DNA from: Marthasterias glacialis
Lineage: Eukaryota > Echinodermata > Asteroidea > Forcipulatida > Asteriidae
Direction: 5' to 3'
DNA length: 64,000 nucleotides
Assembly (NCBI GenBank): GCA_911728455.2
Contig: OU452225.1
Coordinates: forward strand, 23,842,495 to 23,906,494
Made by a program: the position numbers and the translations under genes. The notes beneath the pieces were generated by a model. The model made no database searches, was not told the origin of the DNA, and was given only the letters and a program-made list of their open reading frames with translations. Shown piece after piece: positions 1 through 11,275 of the stretch. Each line of letters starts with the position of its first letter. Positions within the stretch are counted from its first letter, which is position 1.

Positions 1-504
1 CGTCGCTTATGCCCTGTAAGCCGGATATTACTGACCGTAAGCTCAGAATTTCATGGAAAGCAAAACCCTGAAATTAATCACAGACAACGCCAATCTCTTG
101 CATAAGTGATTGTCTATCCTGCAATTGACTCAGTTATGGTCAATATTGATCTCAAGTATAATAGTTATTTGTTTACTTTTACTGCACATTTAGTTTACTT
201 TTACTGCACATTTAGTTTACTGTGTTGAAATTTAACAGACTGTTCCGCTCGATACCTCGCACTGCAAACATAACGTGAACCACGTCAGAATGCTGACACC
301 AAACGAAGTTGACATTTCCATCTTGTAATTAAATATACTGGTATGGCTATCACAGTGTGATTCAATTGGTTTGGAATATTGCATTTATTCCAATCCTACA
401 TGTGGAAGTTACTGTAGATCAGTACAAAATGATTACTATTGTTTTGCAAAAATGCTTTCTTGGGAAAGTTGGAACTGGTGATACTCACTTATTGTGAAAA
501 ATGT

Positions 505-725
505 CACTCTCTCACCCGAGTGGTGTCATTGTGGCTCTTTTGAGAGTGAAACTCACTGTGCATCACCCTTTTTGATTAAAATGGGAGCAAACACCACTCT
601 GATTCAAGTTGAAAATGCCCGTCTTTCACTCTAAAAAGAGTTGTCCGCCATATGGCTCCTAGCGAGAGTGGAATGGCGGACAAAACGAGTGGTTTTTCAC
701 TCTTTTACATTTGAAGAGTAAAATT
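505..725. repeat. Dispersed element rich in CACTCT/AGAGTG motifs
   Basis: Begins with a 22-bp CACTCTCTC...GAGTGGTGT block and contains several inverted AGAGTG and CACTCT motifs, ending near GAGTGGTTTTTCACTCTTTT. Nearly the same opening block, with one base deleted, occurs at 63980-64000 at the other end of the window, so this is a dispersed, probably MITE-like family. Confidence 0.5.
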
Positions 726-1470
726 ACAAAACAGTAAGCTTTACTTTTTGAAGTTCCGGTTTGAAAATCTTGTTTTTGCGATGATGCAGCTATAACTGAT
801 TATGGTTACTACACAGCTATTCTCTGTAATGTTCTCAAAGCCCACACAAACGGGGTAAATTTATTCATCTAATTTGAGCAATATGGAGTGCTTTATCGTT
901 TTGGACACGGTTGGCAAGCCATGTATGGTAAGTGTGCACAGTCAGTCAAGTCATACGATGCATTATCGCAGTCTAAATCCAGTGCTGAAGGCAATACAAA
1001 GTCAACATATCAGCGGGTGGACTTGTCAGAGCATTGTTTGCAAGGTCCACACTACTTTATTATCTCTGTAATAATTATAGTAATTTCTAGCTGGTAAACG
1101 TTCACTCTGTGAAGTGGCACGTAAATGAACGAATCCAAGCGAGTATCGCGTGCCACCATCAGTGGGTAGGCGCTGTTTCCATAAATTCCGCTCGACCTCA
1201 GCGTTTCTTTCGTTAACATTGCATAGAGGTATCTTTGACCAATGATGTTGACTCTTAAACAAATAAAGAAAAAAAAAGCAAACTCTCAGATGACAGTACT
1301 ATTTCATCTCTCACCTTGCTTGAGTAATTACAAACGTCAAGGACACACGCTGTGTTAGCACGAATATGTATTACACAACGCAACGGTGGATGGCTCTACG
1401 CGTACGTATCGTACATGTGCATAGTTCTCAAGAGCTTAGTGACCAAAGTTCACATAGCTAGTTAAGAACA

Positions 1471-1640
1471 AAAAGTAGCTAAGCACAAAAAAATTATGCC
1501 TACCAAAATACAGGTCTCAGTCAAAATACCATGTCACCTTTACCATCTGTGACTGGTATCCTGCTTATTTTGACTAAGCAGAGAATTGTTGAGCGATAAT
1601 AATTTGTGCTTAGGCAGCTCTATGAAATTTGGCCTAGCAT
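1471..1640. repeat. Short inverted-repeat element, CTAAGCA family
   Basis: The ends are imperfect inverted repeats: AGTAGCTAAGCACAAA at left, and the complement of TTTGTGCTTAGGCAGCT at right. Related copies are at 18530-18715 and 63010-63170. Confidence 0.5.
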
Positions 1641-1839
1641 GGCAGACCTCCCGCTTTGCAAATGTGATGTCGGTGAGAAGGGCCTCTGCAAAGACCCAGC
1701 GTGACGCGAGATAAAACCGGCATGTATGCGAACTTAAATAAATAACAAAAATGGAGTGATCGCTCTAGGATGACGTCCTGCTCTTCTGCCGGACACTCTA
1801 CCTAGTTTCAGCTTGAGATAAAAACTTACTCGAGTATAG

Positions 1840-2310
1840 AGTACGAGTACAGATGAGTAAGAATACATAGTATGAGTACGCAAGTACTTAGAACGCGTAC
1901 TCAAGTACGCGAGTACTAGTACAGATAGTACCTTCTCAAGTACGCGAGTACTAGTTCAGATAATACCTTCTCGAATACGCGAGTACTAGTTCAGATAATA
2001 CCTTCTCATGTACGCAAGTACTAGTACAGATAATACCTTCTCAAGTACGCGAGTACTAGTACAGATAATACCTTCTCGAGTACACGAGTACTAGTACAGA
2101 TAGTACCTTCTCAAGTACGCAAGTACTAGTTCAGATAATACCTTCTCATGTACGCAAGTACTAGTACAGATAATACCTTCTCAAGTACGCGAGTACTAGT
2201 ACAGATAATACCTTCTCAAGTACGCGAGTACTAGTACAGATAATACCTTCTCAAGTACGCGAGTACTAGTACAGATGATACCTTCTCGAGTATGCAAGTA
2301 TGCAGTAAAA
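1840..2310. repeat. About 35-bp minisatellite with a palindromic GTACTAGTAC core
   Basis: Roughly 11 units, each built from an ACGCGAGTACTAGTAC block followed by AGATAATACCTTCTCAAG. Units differ by few substitutions. The core is self-complementary, so single strands can fold. Confidence 0.85.
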
Positions 2311-2369
2311 AACCTACTCAAGTCGACGAGCAGAGTTAAAACGTGCTCGAAGGTATAAGTACGAGTACA

Positions 2370-5300
2370 CATTGAGCTTTTCTAGCGAATCATTTCCCTC
2401 CCCCCAATAACTGTCAATTTGTCGTGCACTTTGTCTTCAATGCAGTTCTAAGTGCCCTGAGGAATAATTATGTCTGAAATACTTTCATGCGTGAGCACAA
2501 TCGGTTTCTTAGATATGATAATCATCATAAAATCAAAGCAAGCACTTATTAAAATGCACAAACTCACTGTGATAACGTTTTTTTGTGCTGTTTTTTTTTG
2601 CGAAAATGTGAACACATTATAATGATGAAACCATGATCGACTACAACTGAAATATTAATTCTCCACAAACCGATAAATCAAACCCTTTAACATTTAATGT
2701 ATAATGAAAGGTAAACGTTTTAAAACTAGACTTTTCTCTGGATGCGCGTGTTACACTAACTTGCACTTCTGTTTGGGAATCCGAGATCACTTAAACTGAT
2801 TGGAACGACGGATCACTAAGATAGAAATGGTCAGCTCAAGGGGAACAAATGAGATCTTAACTTCATCACTGCATCTCTGATTGATTTAATACTTAGTACC
2901 TTCGATTCTGTGTTATTAAAGGGAAAGTTGCAGTCACTTAGAATTATTAAGGAAATGCCACTTTGGATTTCGTTCATTGCAGTTTCCACACGTACGATGC
3001 AAGCAAAGCAAATCAACCCGACTCTGAGACTCAATCTTCAAAGGATTGTGTTGTCAGTTAACGTAGATAGATTCCATCGTGGCCATTCCGCCTGTCCCAA
3101 AGAGACTGGGGAAGAGAGCCTGGACTTCCCACCGGCACAAGGCATGAGGTGATTGATTTTTTATCAAATTAATGTTATCAGCGTTGAAGATTCTTGCCTG
3201 CCGGGATTGACCATTAGACCGCTCGAGTTAAGTCTTAAAAAAAAGAAGGAAAAAAGTTCATGCTTCGTGGGAACAGTGGCCTTTCCCCCAGTTTTCAAGA
3301 ATGATTAATGCAGGTTAGAGAGATCTTTTCGGAAATTCCTGAACAACGTAGACTTTAAACACATCTTGTGCCCAGACCAGGGCATCAGAAGAAACAAAAT
3401 GCAAAACACAATAGTTCTTATCCTGTTAGTACTTTTCATAGTGGTCTCCAAAGTTTGGCGTACCGTGCGAAGTAAAAAACGACGGCTGGTCGTCATATGT
3501 GTAAACCCATACAATGTCCGGTTGATCGATGGCCGTAAAAACGTCCTTTCTACTTCGCCCTGCCCATCTATCCCGCGATATGTGATAATGAAATCAAACA
3601 ATGGTGCCATCAAACTACTGTTGTTTTTTACTAATTAAATTAACCTCAATTCCCACTATTACTTGATAGTAAAAACCTGTGCTATTCGGTAATTCTGTAT
3701 CCGTATGTCTGGTTAAGTTTATAGTTCTAGGTTAATTAGCCCTCTCTATACCCTTTTTGAGACCTTCTGACTCGATTGGTTATTAGCCACCTGTGATACA
3801 CTTTCCAGTTCTTCCGTATGGCACTAAATGCCTGATATTATGTTTGGTTTGTGCAGTGCAGTTCGAAGCCTTATAAAGTTTTCCTTTGCAACGTCACAGC
3901 CAAAGTTTTGCCGACCAAGGTTCGGAGAAGCTATACGGAGAGCCATCAATGCAAAGTAAAATCAGATAATCACAGTTTCTTCAAAATGTCTCACAATTTT
4001 TCAAAAACAGTGTTGAATTTGTTGGAAACAAACAAACCAATAATGGGATGTTGTTTTTTTCTTTCAATAGAAAGTTTGCAAAAATGCTGAATTTGGTCGC
4101 AACGTTTGTTTATAAGATTGGAATGTTTTGCTACATTTGGCCGTCCGTGCCAACTAGCGTGGTTTTTTTATCAATAAACGAAAGGTCGAAGTCCCTCACG
4201 ATACAACACTACTATTTCCAGGCAACCTCCAATGAAGACTTATCGTTCAAATTTCATTTTTTTGTTAATGTATATTTTTGTCAGGAGTGGTTGCTTAGGC
4301 GTATGGGAACTCTTTTGTAAAGGGGTGGGGACAAGGGTGTTGGTTCGCCGAAATGTTGCTCACACAAAAAACACAAACACCAATTTCTAATAAAAGGTCT
4401 TATATTTTCTACATTGCTTTGCCCGAATTTTCCACACTAAGTTGCCCGTTTGTTTTTGTTTTTATCGGGAGGGGGAGTTGCCCCTCCCGCCGCCCCTCGC
4501 TCCTACTCCAATGAGTGGTTGGACAAAGTAGGCTCCCTTGCTACTCGTGTAACCCTATACCATACACTGCAGTTGGTTTCCGATACAAGTTGACTGTTAA
4601 AATTTTCCTTGTGTTACAAGGTCCTTATCGTATGTGATATATCCCGGGGTGGTCAGGGACGGTGTTGTTGGAGGGAGAGGGCGGCGGATTCTTGTTGATG
4701 GCACAGCGACAAAATGCCAGCCCAGCCGCCGGGCATACAAGTCTCAGCTCCACGCGCCCTGCCTCCCAACCCCGGCAAATCTCTCTCTCTCACTCTGAGC
4801 TGCGTCACAACAATCGATTACATCGCACTTGCACGTAGACCTCGCGTCTTGTGGATAATGGTCGTGAAAACATACTCTTGTTTGACAGTAACAATCTTCG
4901 GAAATGTTTGCGAAGCTGTACAAGGGCATTATCCATCTATAAACTTCCAAGAATTAATTTGCTTTTCTTTGCTGTGATTGACAGTTTGCGCTTAAAAATA
5001 ATTACGCTGGGAAGCTAGGCAGAAGGACACAAGATTTTTTCCCCGCCCTCCAGAGTGTTACATAATAAACCATGCATAAAGTCGTAAGAACTGGCTACTT
5101 TATAACATTGGTTTCACTGCAATAGTTTTCTTTGATTCTAACTGTTGCCTTTTTCGTCCATGTGCTGAATTTTAACTTCTCACATTTTGGCTCAAGACTT
5201 AGGAATCGATCACATTTTCCAACCCGGGTTTTCTCAAAACCCATTTTTGAGCAGGTCAAAATTGTTTGAAAAAAAACAACCTAATAATAAGTAAAATAAA

Positions 5301-5770
5301 AAACAACCGTTGTCTTGCACCCACTAAATGTTATATCTCTCCCCTTAGTTCAGGACTTAACTTTACCGATGAGATAAAATTATCGTTTCTGGAGGGTACG
5401 GAAGTCATTTCCAATCGATTGCGTTCTCGAGTAAATGAAATCTTTGAAAGCTAAAAATAGTTTATCATTACCACGATGATTGTAATTATCTGGCAGTCGT
5501 TGACGTTGCCGGGCACTTTGCTTTTTCTAGATTGTCCGTGTGTGTGTATGTTAGGAAAGTGTGCGCATGTTGGGATGATTAGGTTGTGGTGGGGGGGGGG
5601 GGGCATGTTTACAAAGATGAGAGCATTGATACTAGTCTGAGCATGCGTGTAAATACCACTATGTTTGCTGCATAGCAACAAAGCCATAATGAGACATTGT
5701 GCATCGGCATTAAAAGGAAGTTGATGCAGTATTTCTTGGTAGAGTAGGCCTAAAATCAATCGCAATTTAA
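2370..5770. other. Stretch with no recognised feature
   Basis: Open frames here are short, lack known domain motifs and have no supported splice neighbours. Nothing could be named. Confidence 0.4.
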
Positions 5771-5779
5771 ATTTCAAGA

Positions 5780-5945
5780 CAGTACTGTTAAAAAACAAAA
5801 ACAAACAAAACTCAACAAACAAACAACCCAACGAACCAACACACGCACAAACAAACAAACAAACAAACAACCCAACAAGCACACAAACAAACAACCAACA
5901 AAGTTCAAACAAATAAGCAACACAACAAACACAAAAAACAAACAA
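5780..5945. repeat. (AAAC)n-rich simple repeat
   Basis: Runs of AAAC and AAC interrupted by CCAACG and GCAC. It creates a spurious Cys/Leu-rich open frame on the minus strand. Confidence 0.8.
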
Positions 5946-6284
5946 ACACTAGTCCGTAAATTTTGCCCCACACCGATGCTCTGATCTACGGACGCCCTGA
6001 AGGGATATGTGATGAAAACAAATCTACGTACCCAGAAATAATTGAGGTTCTTTATTTCGTGCGCTCGAATTTATTATGTGCTCACGAAATTATTTCTTGC
6101 ACTCGAAAGAAGATATTTCCAGCGCTATTATAAATGCCGAGTTTGAAAGAAATTACAAAAAAAAAACTTTCTACGCAGCCAGACGCTTAACAGGAGCGTG
6201 TAAGTTTAGTACGGAGCCGTAGAGGGACATGAGGGGAAAATTAATAATGAATACAGAAATAATTTGAGTTCTTCATTTTGTGCG

Positions 6285-7020
6285 CTCGAAATCCGGAGCC
6301 CCAACCCTGTATCTTAGTTTAGCCCAGACTCAATGTACCCCCAACGTTGTACGTAATCGTATTCCCAAACCTTACCCCTTTCACTCTTGTGTAAATACTT
6401 CTTTGATATATACAGCACAGAGGAAGAGTCCTGCATTGGGGTACCCAAACCCTGTACCTTTATAAAGCCCATACCTGTAACCCAAACATATTACCTTAAT
6501 ATAGCCCGGACTTGAAAGTAGCCCCAACGTTGTACCTAATCGTGTGGCCCCAACCCTGTGCCTTTATGTAGCCCGGACTTAAATGTAACCAAAACAATGT
6601 ATTTAAATGAAGCCCATACTTTAATGTAGTCACAACGTTTTACGTAATCGTAGCCCTAACCCAAGCCTGTACCTCAATATGCCCCGGATCTAAATGTAAT
6701 CTGGACCACGTACCTGAAATGTAGCACCACCATTGTACGTAATCCAAACTCTGTGCCTTATGGTAGCCCGGTTTTAAATGTAACACAAACCATGTTCCTT
6801 AATGCAGCCCGAACTTGAACTGTTACCCTAACCTTGAACCTTAACGTAGCCCATACCCAACTGTAACAAAAAAACATGTACCGTAATGTAGCCCGGACTT
6901 TAACGTAGCCCCAACGTTGTAAGTAATCGTAGCCCTAGCCCTTTACCTTAATGTAGCCCAGACCTAATGTAACTGAAATATTGTACCTTAGTGTCAAGCA
7001 GACCTAAACGTCTGTACCAA
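6285..7020. repeat. Degenerate tandem array of GTAGCCCGGACT units
   Basis: Repeated GTAGCCC, GGACTT, AATGTAAC, CCCAAC and TTGTACCTTA words occur about every 60-70 bp with many substitutions, indicating an old tandem array. Confidence 0.65.
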
Positions 7021-7233
7021 ACACTGTACCAATCCTAGTACACAGGACCTACGGCCTAATGTCCCATCCGAAGGACAACGCAATTATGGTAAAGTATCTT
7101 GCTCATGTGGCGCGACCGATGTAGCGTTTGTTATGAAATAAATATGGTTGGAGATATATTTCAAAAGAAGATTATAATGATTCACCTAAATATCCCTTAC
7201 AATTGTGCGGTTTTTGTTTAGTTTCGTGATAAA

Positions 7234-7291
7234 ACACGGTCCGCCATTTTGTAGGGCCAAATGTTCGACTCCGCAAAATGGCGGACCGTGT
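7234..7291. repeat. Perfect 18-bp hairpin around CCGCCATTTTG
   Basis: The arm at 7234-7251 is the exact reverse complement of 7274-7291, with a 22-nt loop. It is probably the centre of a small inverted-repeat element. Confidence 0.7.
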
Positions 7292-7689
7292 GTTTGTAGT
7301 TAGAGTGTGGTTCCGCTGGTTAGATTTCCGAGAGGTAACTTTATTTTTTTTTTTTTGAATCACTACTCACTATCTACAATGCACTGTTCGTGTTTTATTG
7401 CACGAACAGTTCTTAAAAAGGATAAGGAGCAATTCCAAAAATAGCAACATTTTCATAAATTTTAGGGCAATGTGTCCCTTCAATTTAACATTACGCGTCC
7501 CTGGCCTTGATCGGTAATTCTCTGGTAGGGTGTCTGACTATAACGGCTGAGGAAAATCACTCATCAATTGCTTTACAAAATAATTATATTGATTGACGGG
7601 CACATTATTAATTGCCAGGTTGCCATTCTCAAAATCATGACCTTCTGACGTACGTGAATAACCGTAAGAGGTAAAATCATCGTAATTTT

Positions 7690-8220
7690 CCAGTGGTATA
7701 ACTACGGGGAGTTGGGGAGGGGGGCACGGGATCGTTTGCGCGCCCACCTACCGGGTGACGTGAATAACATGAAACATTACTTTTTGTGTAGTAATTTCAT
7801 TGTTTTTTTAAATTATAACTTTTTGTTTTATATTTACACGCAGATAATGTATTATTGTTTACTTCTACGTCAGATTACTCTCTTAAATTGTTTGATTGAA
7901 AATCAGTGTAATTAGATTGAAAATCAGTGTAATTAGATTGAAAATCAGTGTAATTAGATTGAAAATCAGTGTAATTAGATTGAAAATCAGTGTAATTAGA
8001 TTGAAAATCAGTGTAATTAGATTGAAAATCACTCCTTTTGATTGAGGCCAGGGACTAATCGTTTGCAGTTTGTACCTAGTTTCAATCGAATAGAGTAAAT
8101 TTCAATCGTAAATTTTAAAAGAGTATCTTATAAATAGTAAACGACAGAGAAATGGCTCGTTGAAGAAAAATGCAATATGGAAACTACAATTTAAATGGGC
8201 TAGAAGTGCAGCCCCCCCCC
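7690..8220. mobile_element. Diverged copy of the GTGGCGTAACTA MITE with an internal insertion
   Basis: Starts with CAGTGGTATAACTACGGGG, then GGGGGGCACGG. It later shares TTTACACGCAGAT and CTACGTCAGATTAC with the 24.1-kb copy and ends in AGTGCAGCCCCCC. A 21-bp tandem repeat sits inside. Confidence 0.5.
7894..8040. repeat. 21-bp tandem repeat, six full copies plus a partial
   Basis: GATTGAAAATCAGTGTAATT plus A is repeated without mismatch, which indicates recent expansion. Confidence 0.9.
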
Positions 8221-8221
8221 A

Positions 8222-8246
8222 ACAAAAAAAAATAAATAGATAAATA

Positions 8247-8278
<32 letters not shown>

Positions 8279-8450
8279 AAATAAAAAAAATAATAATAAA
8301 TAAATAAATAAATAAATAAATTAAAAAAAATAACTAAATAAAAAAATATATGTATCATAAGAATAACAATAATAAAAAATAAAACAATAAATAAAAATAA
8401 AATAAAAAGGCCTAAATAAATAAATAAATAAGGAAATAAACTAAAAAAAA
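8222..8450. repeat. (AAAT)n simple repeat
   Basis: A long AAAT/AATA tract with few interruptions, adjoining the end of the element at 7690-8220. Confidence 0.9.
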
Positions 8451-9234
8451 TTCAAGCCTAGTTTCATCGCTGTATTTGACACACAAAACATTTAACATTG
8501 ACAGTGTGTTATACCTGGCAGCATCGATACCAACAAGAGTTGCCGTAATAACTACGTGTATTTCTTAATTCTTCTAAAAACGCATCGTACATGGGGATCA
8601 CAACGGTATCCGATAACGCCGCGAACACCTTTTTCCAAAGCATTGCTCGGGTTTGAGCTTCGGCATGGTTTGAAGCTGTGCGCTTTCGGTGAACTTCAAA
8701 ACAGGCGGATGGAGCCTTAAGCCAACGCTCAAATCTAACCCGTGGTTTAGAAAAGGCCTTAAAAGTTTGTTTTTTACGGAGAAAACATGCCCCCCATGAC
8801 ATATCAAATAACGTTTATTAAATGATTTTTTCACCACGAGACACATAGGTTGACCGGTTCTCTAGTGGATAGGTAAAACACCGCAAACGTATAGAAGAAA
8901 TAGTTTTGCGTGGGTCAGTTTTTATTGTACTTTTATCAACACTTTACACACACTGAGAGTACTTGTTTAGCATAATTTGGTGCAGTCGTTTACATATTCT
9001 TCGTGTTATTGTTCACGTAGATAAATTTACAAATCAATTGAGACCGTGATTGTATGTAACAATTGTTTACGTGTTGAAAAATGCATTTGCAATACTTTTC
9101 TCTCGTGTCACATGATTGACGTTTTTAAAGAAATTGTTTGTTTTTAATTCTTAGAAACAAACAAAATCCTAAACAATTGTTTTGCCTAACTATAAGGTTA
9201 GGACCAACACTGTGTGTTTTTTTGTTAATATTAT

Positions 9235-9330
9235 ATGAGCCGGAATTCGGAGGTTTCTTCACTGCCTTCCACCTCAGTGGACCCAGGTTCGAATCCCGCT
9301 TACGACCTGAACCTCGCATTTGGATTAGAT
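9235..9330 (+). repeat. tRNA-like SINE fragment with a B box
   Basis: Contains GGTTCGAATCCC, a consensus tRNA B box, but no foldable acceptor or anticodon stem was found, so it is treated as tRNA-derived repeat rather than a tRNA gene. Confidence 0.4.
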
Positions 9331-10153
9331 TTTCAGTCCCTTTGGTTTTCCTCTTGGTTACAGTGCAGCACTTGTTAGGTTTCCTTAGTTACAGTACCAT
9401 AAACAAATAAAGAACTTAATAATGACAGTAATAATAAGAAATGGTACAGTTTTGTTTTGTTTGAAAGTATACATTCTTGAAATGTCGTGTTGGAGAGCGA
9501 GAATCACAATTCAATTTAGTTGGGATCGATGCGTCTTAAACATTTCCTACGGAACCAATTTTATTATAGCAGTATATGTTATTTTTTTTCCATAAAAGAA
9601 TACTACTTGTATTTTTGTTTTACCCGTATCAAGGAATATACCTGTGGAATGATTTCACTGGACTCGGGAAACTACTGAGTATCCAGTGCTAATTAACTCG
9701 CATTTTTGATTTGATTTGAAATAGTTTATTAAAAATCGACCATCGCAGCCGGCAGCTGAATCGCGGTCAAAAATACATTAAAAAGACATCAAAGTATAAA
9801 CATTATAGCCTTAACATCCAAAACCATTTGTAATGATTTCAACCAAAAATTTAATTAGATTAAACTGAATTAAATTAAATTAAATTAAATTAAATTAAAG
9901 GGACCACCAGGCTTGAATACAACGGAGAAAAAATACACATCGGTGAATGGGTAAAAAAAAATCACTTATATTATGGCAACTTCTCAAAACTTTTTACTGA
10001 AAGACTTATTTTGTATGAAACTGTTGTATATCTACTCGACCCTTCAAAATCTGTTTACATCACAAAACCTTTAGATGAAGTTTAGAGAGCTTTGCTTTCC
10101 TGAAAAATGGCAAGTGACATGGCGTAATACCAAAGTTGTACTAGACGTATATT

Positions 10154-11275
10154 CTACGTGAGTTCCTCGATGGAATCTTGGGAATATATAGAATTCCCTC
10201 GCTCTTTCCTTTCTTTCAGCTCCAATTCATGATGCGTCCTACTGACGGTTGGTATCTCCGGAAAACACGAGGCGTCGGCATTTTTCCCCGCGGTGAACAC
10301 GCGTTTCCTCCAGCACTCACACCGGAACAGGTGTCCGAGCACTTTCATGAATGCGTGGCGGAAATCCTTGTTACGGAATGAGTAAATAACCGGGTTCATC
10401 ATGGAGTTAGTGAATGCCAAATGGAAACAGGCCAACTCATAGACGAGGAGCTGCTGTTGGAGGTTGTCATCCACGTGGATGAAGGTATCTAGGACTGAGA
10501 TCAATGAAGCTGGTGTCCATGCTAGCAGGAAGAAGCCGAGGATCATGGCTACCGTCTTAGCCGCCTTCACGTCCCGTCTTAGAGTTGGCCGCCTCGCCGT
10601 CGTCTGCTCTTGGGCCGCTATACGGTTCAAGTGCCCCTTAGCAACCCGAAACATCTTAAAGTAAAAGTACAACATTAAATTCTGTGGAATGACAACGCTG
10701 ACGGCAACCGTGAAGGCACGGTAGCTTTGGGCGTGGATGAACATCAAATCACAATAGTCGTGGTTGTAGTCCTTTAAATTATTCCATCCAAACAGAGGCA
10801 TGGAGGACATCCCGATAGATATACCCCATGCTAAAGAAATCAGTAAAGCCACTTTAAGGACGCTCATCCGTACAACGTAGCTAAGAGGGTCCGTGATGGC
10901 AAGATACCTGTCAAACGCAATTATCGTCAGATGAAGAATTGACACCATTATCATAACAGTAAGAACGTTACTGCTGGCTAGGCAAGCGGTCGGCGTGACA
11001 TTGGTCGCAAAGCCCAGGGCAAAAGCGATATCTATCGGTATCACGATGAGTCCGACCGTCAGGTCGGCTACGGCCAGACTGGCTATGAAGAAGTTTGTTG
11101 GGGTGCGGAGTTTTCGCTCGAGTATGACAGATGATACCACGAGTAGATTCCCCACGGTGATTGTAAGAGACAGAAGACAATCCCAAACGAGTAAAACCAC
11201 AATCTGTAAACTGCTCAGAGGGGACGATCTTACATTCACATCGTCCGGAGAGGTATCGTTCGCCATTGTTGCCAT
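10154..11275 (-). CDS. Class A (rhodopsin-family) GPCR, adenosine-receptor-like, single exon
   Basis: An uninterrupted 373-residue frame with seven hydrophobic segments. Landmarks: GN in TM1 (residues 42-43), LAVAD in TM2 with Asp71 (2.50), Cys98 (3.25), DRY at 122-124, Trp150 (4.50), extracellular-loop Cys175 that can pair with Cys98, Pro197 (5.50), AWTP at 252-255, NPVIY at 294-298, then a basic helix 8 and Cys319/Cys321 as possible palmitoylation sites. N-glycosylation sequons lie at Asn6 and Asn92. The short third intracellular loop, the PLFGWN motif after TM4 and TNSMMNPVIY in TM7 resemble adenosine receptors. Position 3.32 is Leu, so an aminergic ligand is unlikely. The adenosine contacts Asn6.55 and His7.43 are replaced by Ser and Phe, so the ligand is unknown. 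The first Met is chosen because it leaves a normal short N-terminus before TM1. Plasma-membrane G-protein signalling is inferred from the family. Confidence 0.93.
   Translation of the reverse strand: MATMANDTSPDDVNVRSSPLSSLQIVVLLVWDCLLSLTITVGNLLVVSSVILERKLRTPTNFFIASLAVADLTVGLIVIPIDIAFALGFATNVTPTACLASSNVLTVMIMVSILHLTIIAFDRYLAITDPLSYVVRMSVLKVALLISLAWGISIGMSSMPLFGWNNLKDYNHDYCDLMFIHAQSYRAFTVAVSVVIPQNLMLYFYFKMFRVAKGHLNRIAAQEQTTARRPTLRRDVKAAKTVAMILGFFLLAWTPASLISVLDTFIHVDDNLQQQLLVYELACFHLAFTNSMMNPVIYSFRNKDFRHAFMKVLGHLFRCECWRKRVFTAGKNADASCFPEIPTVSRTHHELELKERKERGNSIYSQDSIEELT

Larger units (their letters stand above)
1..1839. other. Gene-free sequence with dispersed repeats
   Basis: No open frame with recognisable protein similarity. 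It holds the repeats listed separately at 505-725 and 1471-1640. Confidence 0.5.

Noticed and set aside
5451..5971. 164-aa Cys/Val/Leu-rich minus-strand frame
   Set aside because: Produced by the (AAAC)n tract at 5780-5945; no domain or splice context.
7538..7747. 69-aa minus-strand frame
   Set aside because: Its start lies inside a diverged GTGGCGTAACTA repeat copy, and no protein family was recognised.
7894..8040. Regular 21-bp repeats as a CRISPR-like array
   Set aside because: The units are head-to-tail with no spacers, in a eukaryotic window.
8509..8802. 97-aa minus-strand frame with some coding character
   Set aside because: No recognised domain, no splice partners and bordered by simple repeats; not supportable as a gene.
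10154..11275. Aminergic or melatonin receptor identity for the GPCR
   Set aside because: No Asp at 3.32, and the TM7 and loop motifs fit adenosine-type receptors better; ligand left open.
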